A stretch of DNA of 64,000 nt from Parietaria judaica (lineage: Eukaryota; Streptophyta; Magnoliopsida; Rosales; Urticaceae), in contig OX940870.1 of assembly GCA_954871525.1 (NCBI GenBank), forward strand, positions 13,423,501-13,487,500, read 5' to 3'. The notes beneath the pieces are model-generated. The model was not told where the DNA came from. It ran no database searches and saw only the letters and a program-made list of their open reading frames with translations. Position numbers and translations under genes: made by a program. The stretch's first letter is position 1. The number at the start of each line of letters is the position of its first letter. Shown one piece after another: positions 1-11,530 of this stretch.

Positions 1-633
1 TAATTAAAAGAATTCGAATAATGGGAGGGAAAATCTCCAAATCGGTTACAGCTTGAGCCTATAAAAGGGAAGCTCATTCTACACATTTAACACACCTCTC
101 CCCAGAGCAAAAACTATCCCTCTCCCTCTCTCTCTAGGGTCTGCGAGTTTTCTGCTTCTGATCTCTTTTCTGGTTCGGCTTAGGAGATATTTTTCTCCGG
201 TAGCTTTAAAAGAACCTTCAGTTAAATTTTGCGACGGAGTCCTGCCAGCGAAGCCCACGCTTCGGTAGCGAGGAATCCAGGAGTATATCCCGGAAGATCA
301 CGGGAGTTTCCCTCAGCGCCGGCGGAGCCCTGCCCAAGTCAGAACGCGCAGCCGGAATCGTCAACTGAGGTACGGCCTTATGCATTGGGTAAATAAATGC
401 GACCATTTACTGATTTCTATTTATTTCCTATTCGACTAGATTATTAATAATGAATATGAAAATATTAAATTCGAAATATTTATCAGATCTCGTTTTGATT
501 GTTACCCGATATCCGTGTCGTCGGTCCGATAACAAGATTTCCGCTTTAAAATGAATTTTTAAATGTTACCGGGACGGCCCGGAGGATATTATCGTGGTAA
601 GGAAGTCAACTTGATACCACCGATTTCCCTACA
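1..633 (+). repeat. 3' part of a Copia LTR (R-U5 side), cut by the window edge
   Basis: This stretch matches the last roughly 630 bases of the two long Copia LTRs further right (20300-20930 and 28290-28920), with scattered substitutions and small indels. It includes the same TATA box (TATAAAA near 60-66), the CT-rich leader and the same closing segment ending in GATTTCC. The expected terminal CCAACA is changed to CCCTACA, so the exact end near 628-633 is uncertain. It abuts gag sequence of an opposite-strand gypsy element, so this copy probably inserted into that element or recombined with it. It is older than the complete element at 18175 because it is more diverged. The upstream part lies outside the window. 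Confidence 0.85.
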
Positions 634-2214
634 CTTCGGGTCTTTTGGCCATGGATCTGCTTGTGCCGCTGCGCTGCCGCCTTGGGTCGCGTTGACCTCG
701 TCTTTCTCTGAACTCATGACGTAACCCGGAGGCAGGTTGCTTCGTTTGGGTTGAGGCGCGCCACCTCGATGGGGCCCGGCCGCTTTGTTGTGGCCGGCGT
801 CCCGTTGTGGCCTTGGAATGTTGTTGAACTTGGGCGTCATCGGGGTTGGATCGAATTTTGCGGCGAGGGCTGCTCGCTCTTCCTCTACTCGGATCCAGTT
901 ACCCCCGCGATGAATTACGTCCTCGATCGAGGTATATCGATTCACGCAGATATCTTGCCTGAACTTTGATTTGTACCACAGTCCCGCGGTTAGGGCCGCG
1001 ATGGCTGTCTCGTCGCTTACTTCGCTGAGACGTGATAGCACGCCTTTGAATCTGGCTATAAAGTTTCACAGTGGCTCGTCCTTCGTCTGTTGCAGGGCGT
1101 CAAGCTGTGCCACCGTAGTCTCCGTTTCGATGAACATAGAGAAATGCTTTAGAAAGAGTGTCGTTAGCTGTTCGAACGAGCTGATCGTGGCCGGCGGCAA
1201 TCTCGAGAACCAGTCGAGGGCGTTCTGTACGAGGTGCTCGGCGAATATCTGGAAGTATCCCGCATCTCGCTGGGAGGGTTGGAGGTCGGCTCTTCCCATT
1301 GCGATGAAGAATGCCCGGAGGTAAGCCTTCGGGTTGGTTTTTCCGTCGTAACGGGGGACGTTAACCCTTCCAATGTCCCTGATCCTCTCGTTAGTGACTA
1401 ACGAGGTAAACGGCGTGCTCGTGGATTCCCGAACTAAACGATCTATTTCGGGTGCCGCTGAGGTGGCGTGATGAACCCTCGAGTTCACCGCTTTCACCTC
1501 GGACTAAACCTTTTCAACCGTGGACTCGAGCCCTTTGAGCCATGCCGGAAATGACATGTCGGCATTGTAAGCGAAAGGATTGTCTCTATCGCTGTTGGTG
1601 ACACCCTGTCGGGGTACGGTGGGTGTCTCGTCTCGGATGCGAATGGGATTGTTCATTTCGTTCCCAACTCGCATTGGGCCCGGGCGCATCGGCGCCAGTG
1701 GGGCCTGAACATCGGTGTTCCGGATCGTCCTTGGCGGGGTCCGGAAACCGGGGTCGTCTGGTTGACCGGGCGCGCCGTAGTTGGATTGGATTGCCCCCAA
1801 TCCAGTACCAGGGTGCTCATCCGGGGCGAGGTTCGCCTTCTCCCCGGGATCTGTTGGCCTCATCGGGCCCGTGGTGGGGTTATGCCTCTCCAATGTGCCC
1901 GAGGTGTTTCCCACCTCGGTCGGTCCGGGAGTGACCTGGACTCCGGAAAAATCTAGGGTTCGTCCTTGTCCGTAGTCCCTCCGTGATGCTGATGAAGATT
2001 GGGCCTTAATCGAGCTAACCGCCTCGGTAAGTGTCCTCTCGATCTGGGACTGTTTCTGGGCGAGGTCTTTCAGCTTGTTCTGAAAATCCTTTCTCGATTG
2101 GGCGCCCTCTTCGAGTTGCTTGAGGATAGTCTCCAACATGGCTTTTACGGCGTAGTCCGCTATGGTCCCTGAGGGGTTGCTTGTGGGATTCTCGCTGGAT
2201 GCTCCGCTTGCCAT
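634..2214 (-). pseudogene. gypsy gag (retrotrans_gag domain), two in-frame stops, 3' truncated
   Basis: One continuous minus-strand frame starts at the ATG at 2214-2212 and runs to the junction near 633. It is interrupted only by TAG at 1506-1504 and TGA at 1068-1066; the three open pieces (2214-1504, 1497-1066, 1041 onward) are in the same frame with no frameshift. The N-terminal third is a Gln/Lys-rich probable coiled coil (KDFQNKLKDLAQKQ) followed by a Pro/Gly/Thr-rich linker. The middle holds the retrotransposon gag core: RYDGKTNPKAYLRAF, then ALDWFSRLPPATISSFEQL. A zinc knuckle, expected further on, lies beyond the truncation. Gag forms the virus-like particle of the element; this copy cannot make a full one. 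Confidence 0.8.
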
Positions 2215-2286
2215 TCGTGCGTTTGCCTGCTGGGAACTTGGTTGGGTAGGAATCTATAAAGATTTCCCACAGACGGCGCCAAACTG

Positions 2287-3070
2287 TTGATGTGAATAAT
2301 CACGACCAACTGTCACAAAGTGATAGCACTCTGTTTATGGTGAATATGACGGTAGATCTTAACTTTACGAGATAAAATCCACTTCGATGAATAAAATCAC
2401 GAGATGAAGAATTTGCCAAGAGCTGAACGATAATAATGAAAGTATATATTTGATCGATTGCAAAGTGGATACAGAGTGAATAACTAGTGTAGAGTCTAGA
2501 ACGAATTGTGTGTACATTTGATTATTTTGTAGGCCTTTATATAGCCTAGTTTACAACGTCTATCTCCCCTAACGGCTAGTTAGACTAAGTAGAGATCTCT
2601 TTGCATCTCCTTTTGTCACCGTGCATGAAATCCGGACGACGTGTTACTTGGTCCCTTTCCACGTGGAAGACACTGGGTTGGTCAACAAAGGGAGAGTACG
2701 CCTATTCTTCGGGGTTGCTCAGTCTTCGGAAGAGCTGCTTGGTCCTCGTGGGCCTGGTCTTCGTGGGCTTGGTCCTTGAGGAGGATTGGCTCTTGTTGAC
2801 TAAGTTTCGAGGAGCTTATCTGGTCCTCCGTGGGCTTGGTCTTCGTGGGCCTGGTCTTGATGATGACTTGGCCTCGTTTGACTGAGCTTCGGAGTGGATC
2901 CCTGATGGGCCCACGATGTTGGGCTGTTCTTCGGGCTCCCAGAAACGTTGTAAGGCCTGATTCTTTTTGGATTTTTGATACGAGCATGTCGTTTTCGAGG
3001 ATACACGTAGTTCGTTGAATTACGTTGTCGTTTTTTGGTGTGGGATGAAATCCAGCATCATCAATTATCA
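2287..3070 (-). repeat. LTR of the gypsy element
   Basis: On the plus strand it starts TGTTGATGTG at 2287, just beyond the primer site, and ends near 3060-3070 (two CA-ending candidates, so the outer edge is uncertain by about 10 bases). On the minus strand a TATA box (TATATAAAGG, 2543-2534) fits a U3 promoter. The segment 2741-2870 contains a degenerate tandem array built on CTTGGTCTTCGTGGGC, which gives a spurious repetitive reading frame. Confidence 0.7.
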
Positions 3071-5543
3071 CTGTATAAACATTGAGTTATAGATCTCGAT
3101 GTTATTTACACGAAAGAAAGATTTCAAGTGTCTTTTATCACTTTATGGAAAGGGTGAGCACTTGCCGATTGGAGTTCCGAAGAAGAATAAATATGGTGTT
3201 TTGAAGTTTTTATGAGAGAGAGAGATAGAGGGTGGAGGGGTTTATTGGATACATCTCTTCTGATTTTTCTTTTTATTGTTTTTATCTATATTAATGGTTT
3301 TACGGTTCAAGATTTGTGTGAGTAATCAAAATACCTATTTTTGCACCCAACTCAATAAATACATGCCTGTGTTTCATTTCTTGATAAATTTGTGATAGAT
3401 ACTTTTTTTTTCTTCATGAAACTACTAAATGTCAATTAAAACGTAATTTGTTTTCAGATTTATTAGTAACTTTTTTGTTATGAATTCTCACATCTTAAGA
3501 CATAAGTTAATTTAAACATAATTTGTTTTCAGATTTACTAACTTTTGTGTTATGAATTCTCACATCCTAAGGCATAAGTTAATGACCAAACTAAGTAGTT
3601 GGTAAATATTTTTTTCGTAATTAATACATAGAGATGCACAAACTAATTGGCCAAATATAGGGTTACAAAATGGGGGGATGTGATATATATTTCTTCTTAA
3701 ACTACTAATTGCCAATTTAAAAAGGAAAAAAAAAAGTGCGTAACTTGTTGCGTTATAGACTAATTAAGGCATAAAGTGCATGTTAATGACACTATACAGT
3801 GTCTGTGACAATCAAAGAAAAATTGGACATCGAGTTGTATATTATATAGCATGAAAATCTACGAAATGATGTTTATATGATTGCAATAGGTGTGAACGTT
3901 AAGTAAATATATGGACGAATGACTATATAGTAGGACAGTTTCTACGATCAATGATAATTTCGATGGAGAAATGGAAATATTTTTTCACAAATTTTGGTGC
4001 ATTACAATATGTGTAATGTAAAGACTGAATAACAATTTCTCTCTAATATAAAGACACCACCTCTATATTCACTGTTTACACTCTACAATTAGGCAGCAAT
4101 AGCGATTGTTTAGCGCGCTCCAAAACGTTTCTACGAAACTCGTGCGTATGAGCAGATAGCACTCGCAACGATCAATTGTTTATAAATTGAACTCTATTTA
4201 CGCACCATGACCAGTGACCACCAATGAATCTAAAAGCTCATCAAGATTCTGTGTACGTGAAATTCCAACAACCTAATTAACCAAATTTATAAACAATATG
4301 CATCATGAAAAAGGTAAAATGTGGAATCAAACCACGAAAATTGAAAATAAGCAAACCAACCTCAATGAACATAATTACAATTCATGCATTTAAAAATAAT
4401 CATTTAAAAAATTAAGAACATCAAAACTTTAATATATGAAAGTATATATGATGATTGAAGCGAAAAATCAAAACTTTTTTCCTCGGCTACTAAAAGAGCA
4501 TCACCACAGATAATTACCTTGCGCACGATCCTTTGCTCGCTCCATGTCTAACAACGTTGAGAAGTGTATTAACACCGGTTTCCGACGCTTGTGAGTCAGA
4601 ATTGATTTAAACATAAAGATCGTCGCTTGAATTGAACGGAACAACCTTTACCGTTGAATGTCAAAGAAAGCCATATGTTAGAGGTTGAGCCGCGGCTTCA
4701 ACGGAGGCGGGTGATGCTGTGTTCAAATGTCTCTTTAATTTGAAGATGAGGCGAAAGAAGATGATATACGAATATAGTTTGTCAAGGACATTTTAAACTA
4801 ATATAGAAAGAGATGAGTTGATGAAGATGAAGATGATCGATGGATTGTTGTCATAGAGCTAATATGGTTGTCGATCTTGCCACTCGCTGGTGCATGGATT
4901 TATAATACGTGCTATTGGGTTTTGAGAATTCAACATGCATTTATCATATGACTTTTACTATTACTATTGTTGCAATACCTATCGTTTTATATCCAATATC
5001 AGTTTTTTTATATATGGCACAATGTCCTTTAAATTCATTGATTCTTTTAAACACAATAAAGTCACTTAAATGATATTAATGATAGTGCTTTGTCAATTCA
5101 TGCGACTTCTTCAATTCTTCTTATTAAGATCACAAAAAAATAATAAAAAAACTACAAATTCTAGAAAATTAGAATCCAAACTTCTACCATGTCACACTCG
5201 AAAGATCTTCCTTTTATATATATATATAGATTGTCATCATTATTTTCTTTTTGCGAATTATAAATTTATTTTCAAAAATTAATGTGAACATTGATCATAT
5301 CGTACATCGCAAAGGTTTTGAGACAAGAAGAAATGTGTCTTTCTCGTCTTCTCAAAAGTATTGTCTAGTAAGTGTTGTCTCAAGATATTTTACAATTGTC
5401 GTAGTTAGAAATTGATATTCATCAATCAATGTGGGACTAGTGAAAAGTCTAATTCATTAACAATCAAATACTCAAATATGACTTTTCAGGTAATTAACAC
5501 TCATGAATATTTATAAGTTATCTTTATATTTTTCATATATCTA
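3071..5543. other. AT-rich spacer, no gene recognised
   Basis: No coding region could be supported. A tandem duplication lies at about 3438-3582: two units of about 70-75 bases containing TTTGTTTTCAGATT and TTATGAATTCTCACAT. The 4200-4900 part is less AT-rich and shows short open stretches with splice-like ends on the minus strand (ATG near 4540), but no protein family is recognisable. The short frame at 5070-5282 is low-complexity. Confidence 0.6.
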
Positions 5544-5889
5544 GGGTGTCGTTTATAATGATCCGAGAGACCAATGTTTGATTTTGGTTCGAAACAGTGT
5601 GTTTTGCAACCATGTTTGGCTACCAGTTGTCTCTGTTTTCACAACCAGCCTCGTAGACCACTGAAATAGTTTTTAAGCATAATATTAACTTATGTTATTT
5701 TGGAAATAAACATACATTTTTTTAATAACATAAATTGTATTTGATTGATTACTGTATTTTTTTATTTCACTTCAACCATATATAAACCAAACAATGTTTC
5801 AAAAATAAAACTCCCAAATTGATTTGTTAAACGTATTTCCTAAACTAAATTGCAAAACTGATTTCCCAACCCAACTAACCAAGCGTGTT
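5544..5889 (+). mobile_element. MITE, diverged short copy of the 43580-44316 family
   Basis: It starts GGGTGTCGTTTATAATG and shares, in order, the segments around GAAACAGTGT, CAGAGAC-type TCTCTGTTTT, GACCACTGAAAT, CAAAAATAAAACTCCCAA and CAAAACTGATTTCCC with the element at 43580-44316. Its right end (ACTAACCAAGCGTG) is an imperfect inverse of the left. The right boundary and target duplication are not clear. The family resembles PIF/Harbinger-type MITEs, whose ends read like GGTGGCGTTTGGTTA. Confidence 0.55.
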
Positions 5890-6428
5890 TTTGTGTTTTG
5901 GTCTCAAAAACTATTAAATTGGTTTGATGCAAGGTCTCGTTTTCACTTTTTAATTTATTTTTTAAAATTGCAGTTATATATTATATTTGTACTCTTTAGC
6001 GATGCGAATAATATATTTCTTTATTTTACATTGTCCACTGATATAATCAAAATCGGGTTAATCAATCTTTATACCGATCATTACACTCGAGTAGGCGATT
6101 TACACATCCTCGAGAGCACATATCTTTACACCTCGAATGAAGCTCGACGAGGTCAAAGGCGACTTTTATGTATTCCATGGCGGGGACAACACCGAAGAGA
6201 GTGTCGTGGCTTGGACGAGAGCGAAGAGAGTTCATAACCAATCAGTGGCACCATTGCAACAAGTCAGAAGATAAATATGTGGAAACTTGAAATTTTTGGA
6301 GGATTCGAGTGTGGCTAGATGCAGATTGGGAGACCCACTAAAACCCTAGCACAGAGCTTGGAAGTGCGGAGATGAGTTTGAGAGCTCGGTGGAAAGCGGC
6401 CCGCGAAGGTAAGCCCCGTGGATGTGCA
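5890..6428. other. Spacer, no gene recognised
   Basis: An open frame crosses this region (5824-6237), but it starts inside a MITE, has no domain and has biased composition. I see no supported gene. Confidence 0.5.
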
Positions 6429-6436
6429 GCTGGCGA

Positions 6437-7019
6437 TAGGGCTGTAACGAAAACTCAGTATCCGGTTTTAAATCCGCATCCGTATCCGATTTTGAAATCC
6501 GTATCCGAATCCGGAATCCGGATACAGGTATCCGGATCCAGATTAAAACCGGATACGGATAAGGATTTTATTATTTAAACATTCGGATACCCGTATCCGG
6601 TTTAAAACCAGGTTTATTTTTATTTTTTATTTTTTTAATTCAATTTTTAAGGTTACTCAAGTCTCAATAGTCAATACTCAGTAGAGATACACGTACGGTT
6701 TTTTGGTGGTTGTTAATTGAGACAATGTCAACATATGTACGGTTTTTATGGTGGTTGAGAAATGAGACATACGTTTTAATTTCTTTTTTGTTTCCTATAT
6801 CGGATCCGGGTAGAAATCCGGATATCCGAATAATATCCGAATCCGGATTTCAAAAACGGATACGGGTAATTAAACAGGGTTTTGAAAATAAGTATCAGGA
6901 TTTTCGGGTATCCAGATTTTTGGATACGGATACGGGTAGTGATTTTCGGATACCCAGAAAACCGGATCAAGATACGGGTAGTTCAAAAAAACCGGAAACC
7001 CGCTCCGGTAATAGCCCTA
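6437..7019. mobile_element. hAT-type MITE saturated with CCGGATAC motifs
   Basis: The ends are TAGGGCTGTAAC on the left and the inverse TAGGGCTATTACC on the right. They are flanked by a perfect 8-bp target duplication GCTGGCGA at 6429-6436 and 7020-7027, the length expected for hAT transposons. The 583-bp body codes for nothing. Much of it, especially 6455-6610 and 6800-6980, consists of variants of ATCCGGATAC/GTATCCGGAT on both strands, so it can fold in many ways. Confidence 0.85.
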
Positions 7020-7027
7020 GCTGGCGA

Positions 7028-7384
7028 CATCGAAGCACCGTAAAGCCTTCCATGGCGGTGAAAGAAGAAGAAGAAGAAAGTCATTTGTGTTCGAGGAAAG
7101 AAGGGGAATGCCTTCTAGAGTAAAAGTACTAAAGTTTTAGGAGAATTGGTGTGTATAACAATATCAACTTGACACGTGGTGATTACGAACTTGACACGTG
7201 GCAAAATTTAACGTCCACCAACAGAAACACGATGGCTATTTACTTGGAGTACGTTTAAGACAATTCGAACATATGCCGTAAAAAAGATAAGAGCATATGT
7301 CGAATATTTGAAACATATACCGCTAAATCGCTAATAACCTTTAAAAACAATTACTTATGTCGTTGCTTAGTCTTTAAATATAGG
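7028..7384. promoter_or_regulatory. Spacer with a duplicated G-box
   Basis: Two copies of AACTTGACACGTGG lie 22 bases apart (7166-7179 and 7188-7201), each with a perfect G-box CACGTG at 7173-7178 and 7195-7200. Paired ACGT-core elements of this kind are typical of ABA- or light-responsive plant promoters. The nearest downstream gene on the plus strand starts at 8458, with a TIR element in between, so its target is uncertain. Nothing coding is seen here. Confidence 0.45.
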
Positions 7385-8205
7385 GAATTTTGCTTTATTA
7401 TACCTTCTAGTTTCAATTTTAACAAAAATATACCCTCAACCTTAGTAAACAACTAAATTTCACCCTGAGAATATAATTTACTCTTTTTACCATTTAATTA
7501 ATAAAGACAAAATTACACACCCTTTTAGAGATCGTCCCTTCGTCTCGAGCATGAAAAAGTATGTGACCACCGTTCCCACACCACGGAAACCCCACCCTGA
7601 ATCACCAGCGCGACTTCGTCATTATGATTCCTTCCGGGTACCCATCTTCCTTCCAGTCATGTGAGGCCCACAAGAACCCGACCGACCCGATGATCAACTC
7701 CCCGCCGCGCCGGCGATGCCATGGGATGTGGACCAGAACCTCGCAGGGAAGAGCTCGGCGGGGGCGATGAATTTGGTGGTGACTAATTGAGTCGTTTAGT
7801 AGAACGGGGGGGCGAAGTTGGCGAAGAAGAAGGTGAGACTCTGGAGCACCATGAAGCCGTGCTTCAGCGCGTCGCCCTGAATTCCTTGGTTGTGAACTTC
7901 CCAACAGGAGTAGTACGGTATGCCGTATGACGGTATGAGGATGGAGATGTATACGATGGCCTTGAAGAAAAATACATTTTTATTGATTATTTTACTTTTT
8001 ATTACAGAGTACAACAATATATGTCTTAATTAATTTGGTTATTTTTTTGTCTATTAGTTTATGAGCAAAATAAAATTGAAAAATAAGGATAATTTTGGGA
8101 TATTAAAAATAAAAATGGACAGAGGGTATAAAAAAACAAAACTAAAGTAGACATTGAAGGTATATTTTAGTTGTTTATGAAACTAGAGGGTATATTACCG
8201 AAGAA
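7385..8205. mobile_element. TIR element carrying a PHT1 gene fragment (Pack-type)
   Basis: The left end (TATTATACCTTCTAGTTTCA ... ATATACCCTCAA, about 7396-7440) is repeated in inverse orientation at the right end (about 8150-8205): roughly 45 bp of imperfect terminal inverted repeat. The AT-rich arms surround a GC-richer central segment (about 7600-7970) derived from a phosphate transporter gene. No clear target duplication was found, so the superfamily is undecided. A composite of unrelated repeats is the main alternative. Confidence 0.55.
7602..7971 (-). pseudogene. Fragment of a PHT1 inorganic phosphate transporter
   Basis: The minus strand encodes, in two frames, pieces of the C-terminal half of the PHT1 family (major facilitator proton/phosphate symporters of the plasma membrane). 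One frame gives LTFFFANF and then FIAPAELFPARF and STSHGIAGAAG; after a frame change it continues IIGSVGFLWASH and KEDGYPEGI. These are hallmark segments of the last membrane helices of PHT1 proteins. A stop lies between LTFFFANF and FIAPAELF, and the reading frame shifts after GIAGAAG. It lacks the N-terminal half and is not a gene. It sits inside inverted-repeat arms, consistent with capture by a transposon. Confidence 0.75.
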
Positions 8206-8457
8206 GAGTAAGATGGGATATCGTGAAGATGGGCCTTGAGTGTTAAAGTTTTTAAGCCCAGGTCCACGCATTAGGCGGATGAGAGGCAGAACGTTGTCGT
8301 TTTGCTTTTATCTGGGAATGATCGTTCGTTCTTTGTGGAACACTCTCTGCGTATTCTCTTTGGATTCTAACACTCCATTTTTGCCCGCTCTTTGCTTTTC
8401 AAACCCCAACTTTCCCTTCCATTTCTCCATCTCCGGCTTTCTAGGGTTTCCAAGCGT

Positions 8458-10278
8458 ATGGAGCCCTTGGCTTTCGTGGTCGACAAAGTCCAAGCTCTCG
8501 GCCAGCGGAGCCACGACTTCTTCGACAGCCTCCTCCATGGCCGTCGCGAATCCTCATCTCGCAGCCGTAATCCGGTACATTTACCTCAGTTTGAATGGAT
8601 TATGAATAGACACTGTTGTTCTTATTGCATGCCGATTTCGATTGTTCTGTTTGATTGATGTTTGGTTTTTCTCTTGGAATTGAATTAAGATTGAAATTTT
8701 GAAGCGGTTGCAAAGAGAGGCGTTTTCGGATTTGATGAAGCTGAGAGATAGACAGGACAAGGTCGAGCGGATTCTCTCGCTGTACAAGTCGACCAAGGGA
8801 AGTCCGTTTCAGGAAGTAGGGACTGTTCTGAGAGGCGAGGTCGATTTCTCGGGGCCACTTCTGCTTAGCTACGGTGTCGAACCTGACGATAGCTGCGGCG
8901 CGTACCGTCGAGTCGGGCTCAGAACTGGTATCGAGACGAGGTTCAGCTTCGAGACGGCTATTCGGGACAACGATGCCCTTGTTGTTGAGTTCGTTAGTGG
9001 TCAAAAGCAGGGAGGTTATCTGCCTGAGGGAAGCCCTCTCTCTTTGGCTAAGGTGTTGTACACGGCGAATGCCGGCGATTGGCTATCTGCATTTGCTATC
9101 CCGATGGGAGGGAGATGCAGCGACGTTGCCATCGTCACCAATCCTTCGCATCAGGTACATTGTAGTCCTTTGGATTCCCATCTCATATGGATTATAGAAT
9201 ATGCATTGATATATATAAGTTTGACTGATTCTATCATAGGGCTGTGAATTCATAACCTTAATTGTGTTCACTCTGAATTTGCTTAAGGTTGTGTGAGAGC
9301 AGCAAAACCGTATTTTCAACTTTCAATTGTTCCTGTGACGTTTCTTGTAATTTATCCTGTTTGAATTCTAACGGGTTTAATCAGTCAGAGTTGCGATTAT
9401 ATCTCGATTTAGCGAATCTAAATCTCTAGCGTGAAATCACCGTAGAATACTCATTCTTCTTTCGAAGATGTCACAGATACTCGATTATGTTCTTGACAAG
9501 TTGATTCTATATACAGTATTTCCTGACCATTTGTCGCATTCCATTAAGTTATTTTTACCTTTGGTTATTCATTTGGCAGGGAAAGGGCCTTTCTGATACT
9601 AACTCCTCCGGACCGTCCCTTTTGAGTCAGCACAATGGCAGTGCGATTGGCGTCATGGTGAAGAAATCAAATTTTGTTGCTTCTTTAGCTCAATTCGTTT
9701 CAGGGGTTGGAATCCACCCAGATTTTGCAGGAGCCGAGCACTGCTTCGGCACGTTTGGGCAAGTTCTGTGTCAACTCCCACACGGAACAAATCTTTCACT
9801 ATTAGGACTTCTCCAAGTGCCCAAATTGTCCCTTGAACCCGTCAACCACGGACCATTCACCCTATCTATTGGTACTCACAAACGGCGAGAATTCCCCGAG
9901 CAAACCATCGAAGATTGTATACCTTCCATGGAAATCAGGTCAACAAGAAACCTCTCAACCAGATCCGTTGCTCTTATGCTTGAATCTGAAGTTGACGAGT
10001 TCACTAAGGTTGGAGGTTGGCTCGAGATGGACAACTCGAATCTAAGTCATCTGAAATGGGCCGTGAGTGTTTCTGATTCTTCTGATGACTCATTCGGATG
10101 GGGAATGACGGTCAGCGGAGTGAACCAAGGTCGCTCAGAGATCGACCATTTCAAGGTTGAGTCGTATGTGAAACTGAACTTGGGAAAGAGGTTTAGTGTA
10201 AAGCCCGGTGTTGCCTACGTTAAGGATGGCAATGTCGGAATCGGTGCCCTTATGCTTCGGTCTAATTGGACACTTTGA
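8458..10278 (+). CDS. Predicted mitochondrial outer-membrane beta-barrel protein (OM47-like)
   Basis: Three exons with GT-AG introns in phase 0: 8458-8574, 8690-9154 and 9580-10278, giving 426 aa. The start follows the conserved MEPLAFVVDKV opening; the upstream 200 bases look like a 5' UTR. There is no signal peptide and no hydrophobic helix. The C-terminal half is rich in alternating polar/apolar strands and glycine (LKWAVSVSDSSDDSFGWGMT, VKLNLGKRFSVKPGVAYV) and ends in a strand closing with Leu, as expected for a beta-barrel. By memory it resembles the plant-specific outer mitochondrial membrane protein OM47 (VDAC-like superfamily, about 425 aa). The assignment was not checked by search, so the structure is surer than the name. 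No frame breaks. Confidence 0.75.
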
Positions 10279-11386
10279 TTGTGGCGTTTGGCGTCAAAAC
10301 ACGCTCGGTCTATGAAACATGGATATACACACCAACTGCTACAGCTAGTTTAGGTATATTTTTAGTTGTACTGTGCTTTCAAAGATCTTTGAAGTCTAGA
10401 ATGGAAAAGAAAATCTGCTTTGTGCCTCTCTGTCAAAAGGGTCATCTTGTTTAACAGTTAGTTGACGAAAAACAACTACGGATGAAACCGGTACTGGGAA
10501 AGAAATTGGTTTTAAACTGGTACTGCTTTGTATCTCTTTTTGGAAAATCGATTATTATTTTAAGGGGTTTTCAAGTCGGGCCTGTAAAAACCCGGCTTTT
10601 GTATGAGAGCAAAATATCATCCCTCAAAACTAAATAAAAGATCAAATTGACTAAATAATATGCTTGAAATCAAATATATTAAAGTAAAATATTTAAAGAG
10701 TACTTAAGTGTATAGGTGTTTATATATACATATAGATAGGGAACTTTGTTTATTTTATCTATTCAATTCTCATTAAAAAAAAAAAAAATGTCTTCAAGTT
10801 TCATTAACCATAAAATATCCTCCAAGTCAACTTTTTACTTTTAGTTTTTTATATATATACTTTTGATAAACTAATTATATATATAAAAAAAAACTCTAAA
10901 TTATCTTCACGAATAGTTTAAAACTTCATGTCTATTTTAGTATATTTTTATAATTTCTCTATTTTTAATACTCAAATATAAAGTAAACCAAACCTCTTTT
11001 AATATATATTGATAAAATTATCTAAAATATAAAAATAAATACACTAAAAAAATAAAATACTTAAACCATGAGTGCAATTAAAAAAACAATTATTTTAAAA
11101 ACTGTCTATTTTGTATCAAAAATTTAAGAAAAATGCTCACTGTATGTATTTTTTACTCTCACACATAAATATTTTTCTTCAACCTTTTACACAAAATAAA
11201 CATTTCTTATAATTTTTATAAAAAATAATACCTTTTTCATTTGTTTTTAAACTTTTTCTTAAAAGAAAAAAAATGAGATAATACCCATTTTTTTTCTTTC
11301 GAAAACCTCGATCAAATTTGGTTTCCAAATTCAATCAGACAAATAAAATAATTAAAAATAAAAAGTATTTATTGGGGTTGTAACCC
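10279..11386. other. AT-rich intergenic spacer between the beta-barrel gene and SKP1
   Basis: The first 250 bases are probably 3' UTR and downstream sequence of the 8458-10278 gene. The rest is strongly AT-rich with poly(A)/poly(T) tracts. The 200 bases before 11390 should hold the SKP1 promoter; no convincing TATA box close to the start could be chosen from many AT-rich candidates. Confidence 0.5.
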
Positions 11387-11530
11387 TTGGGTTTCTCCAT
11401 CAGGCGCATTCACTCTCTCTCTCCTCTCCCACTTTCTCTCTCTAGAAGCAAATCCCTATCTTCTCTCTCCTCTCGTCGGATCGATCAGATCGGAGATCGG
11501 GAACCGAAGAAGAAGAACGCGGTGACGAAG

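Larger units (their letters stand above)
634..3070 (-). mobile_element. Truncated Ty3/gypsy retrotransposon (one LTR plus gag)
   Basis: Read on the minus strand, an LTR (about 3070 to 2287) is followed by a primer-binding-site-like TGGCGCCGTCTGTGGGAA (2281-2264), a leader and a gag reading frame that runs off into the Copia LTR near 633. Protease, reverse transcriptase and integrase are absent, so the element is truncated after gag. The TGGCGCC-type primer site is typical of plant Ty3/gypsy elements. The second LTR is not in the window, so no target duplication can be tested. Confidence 0.8.

Noticed and set aside
4200..4560. Possible two-exon minus-strand mini-gene (ATG near 4540, exon ending in GTAATT; second piece NLDELLDSLVV near 4240)
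   Set aside because: The join gives an early stop and no family is recognisable.
5824..6237. 137-aa plus-strand frame
   Set aside because: Starts inside a MITE, low-complexity, no motif and no splice context.
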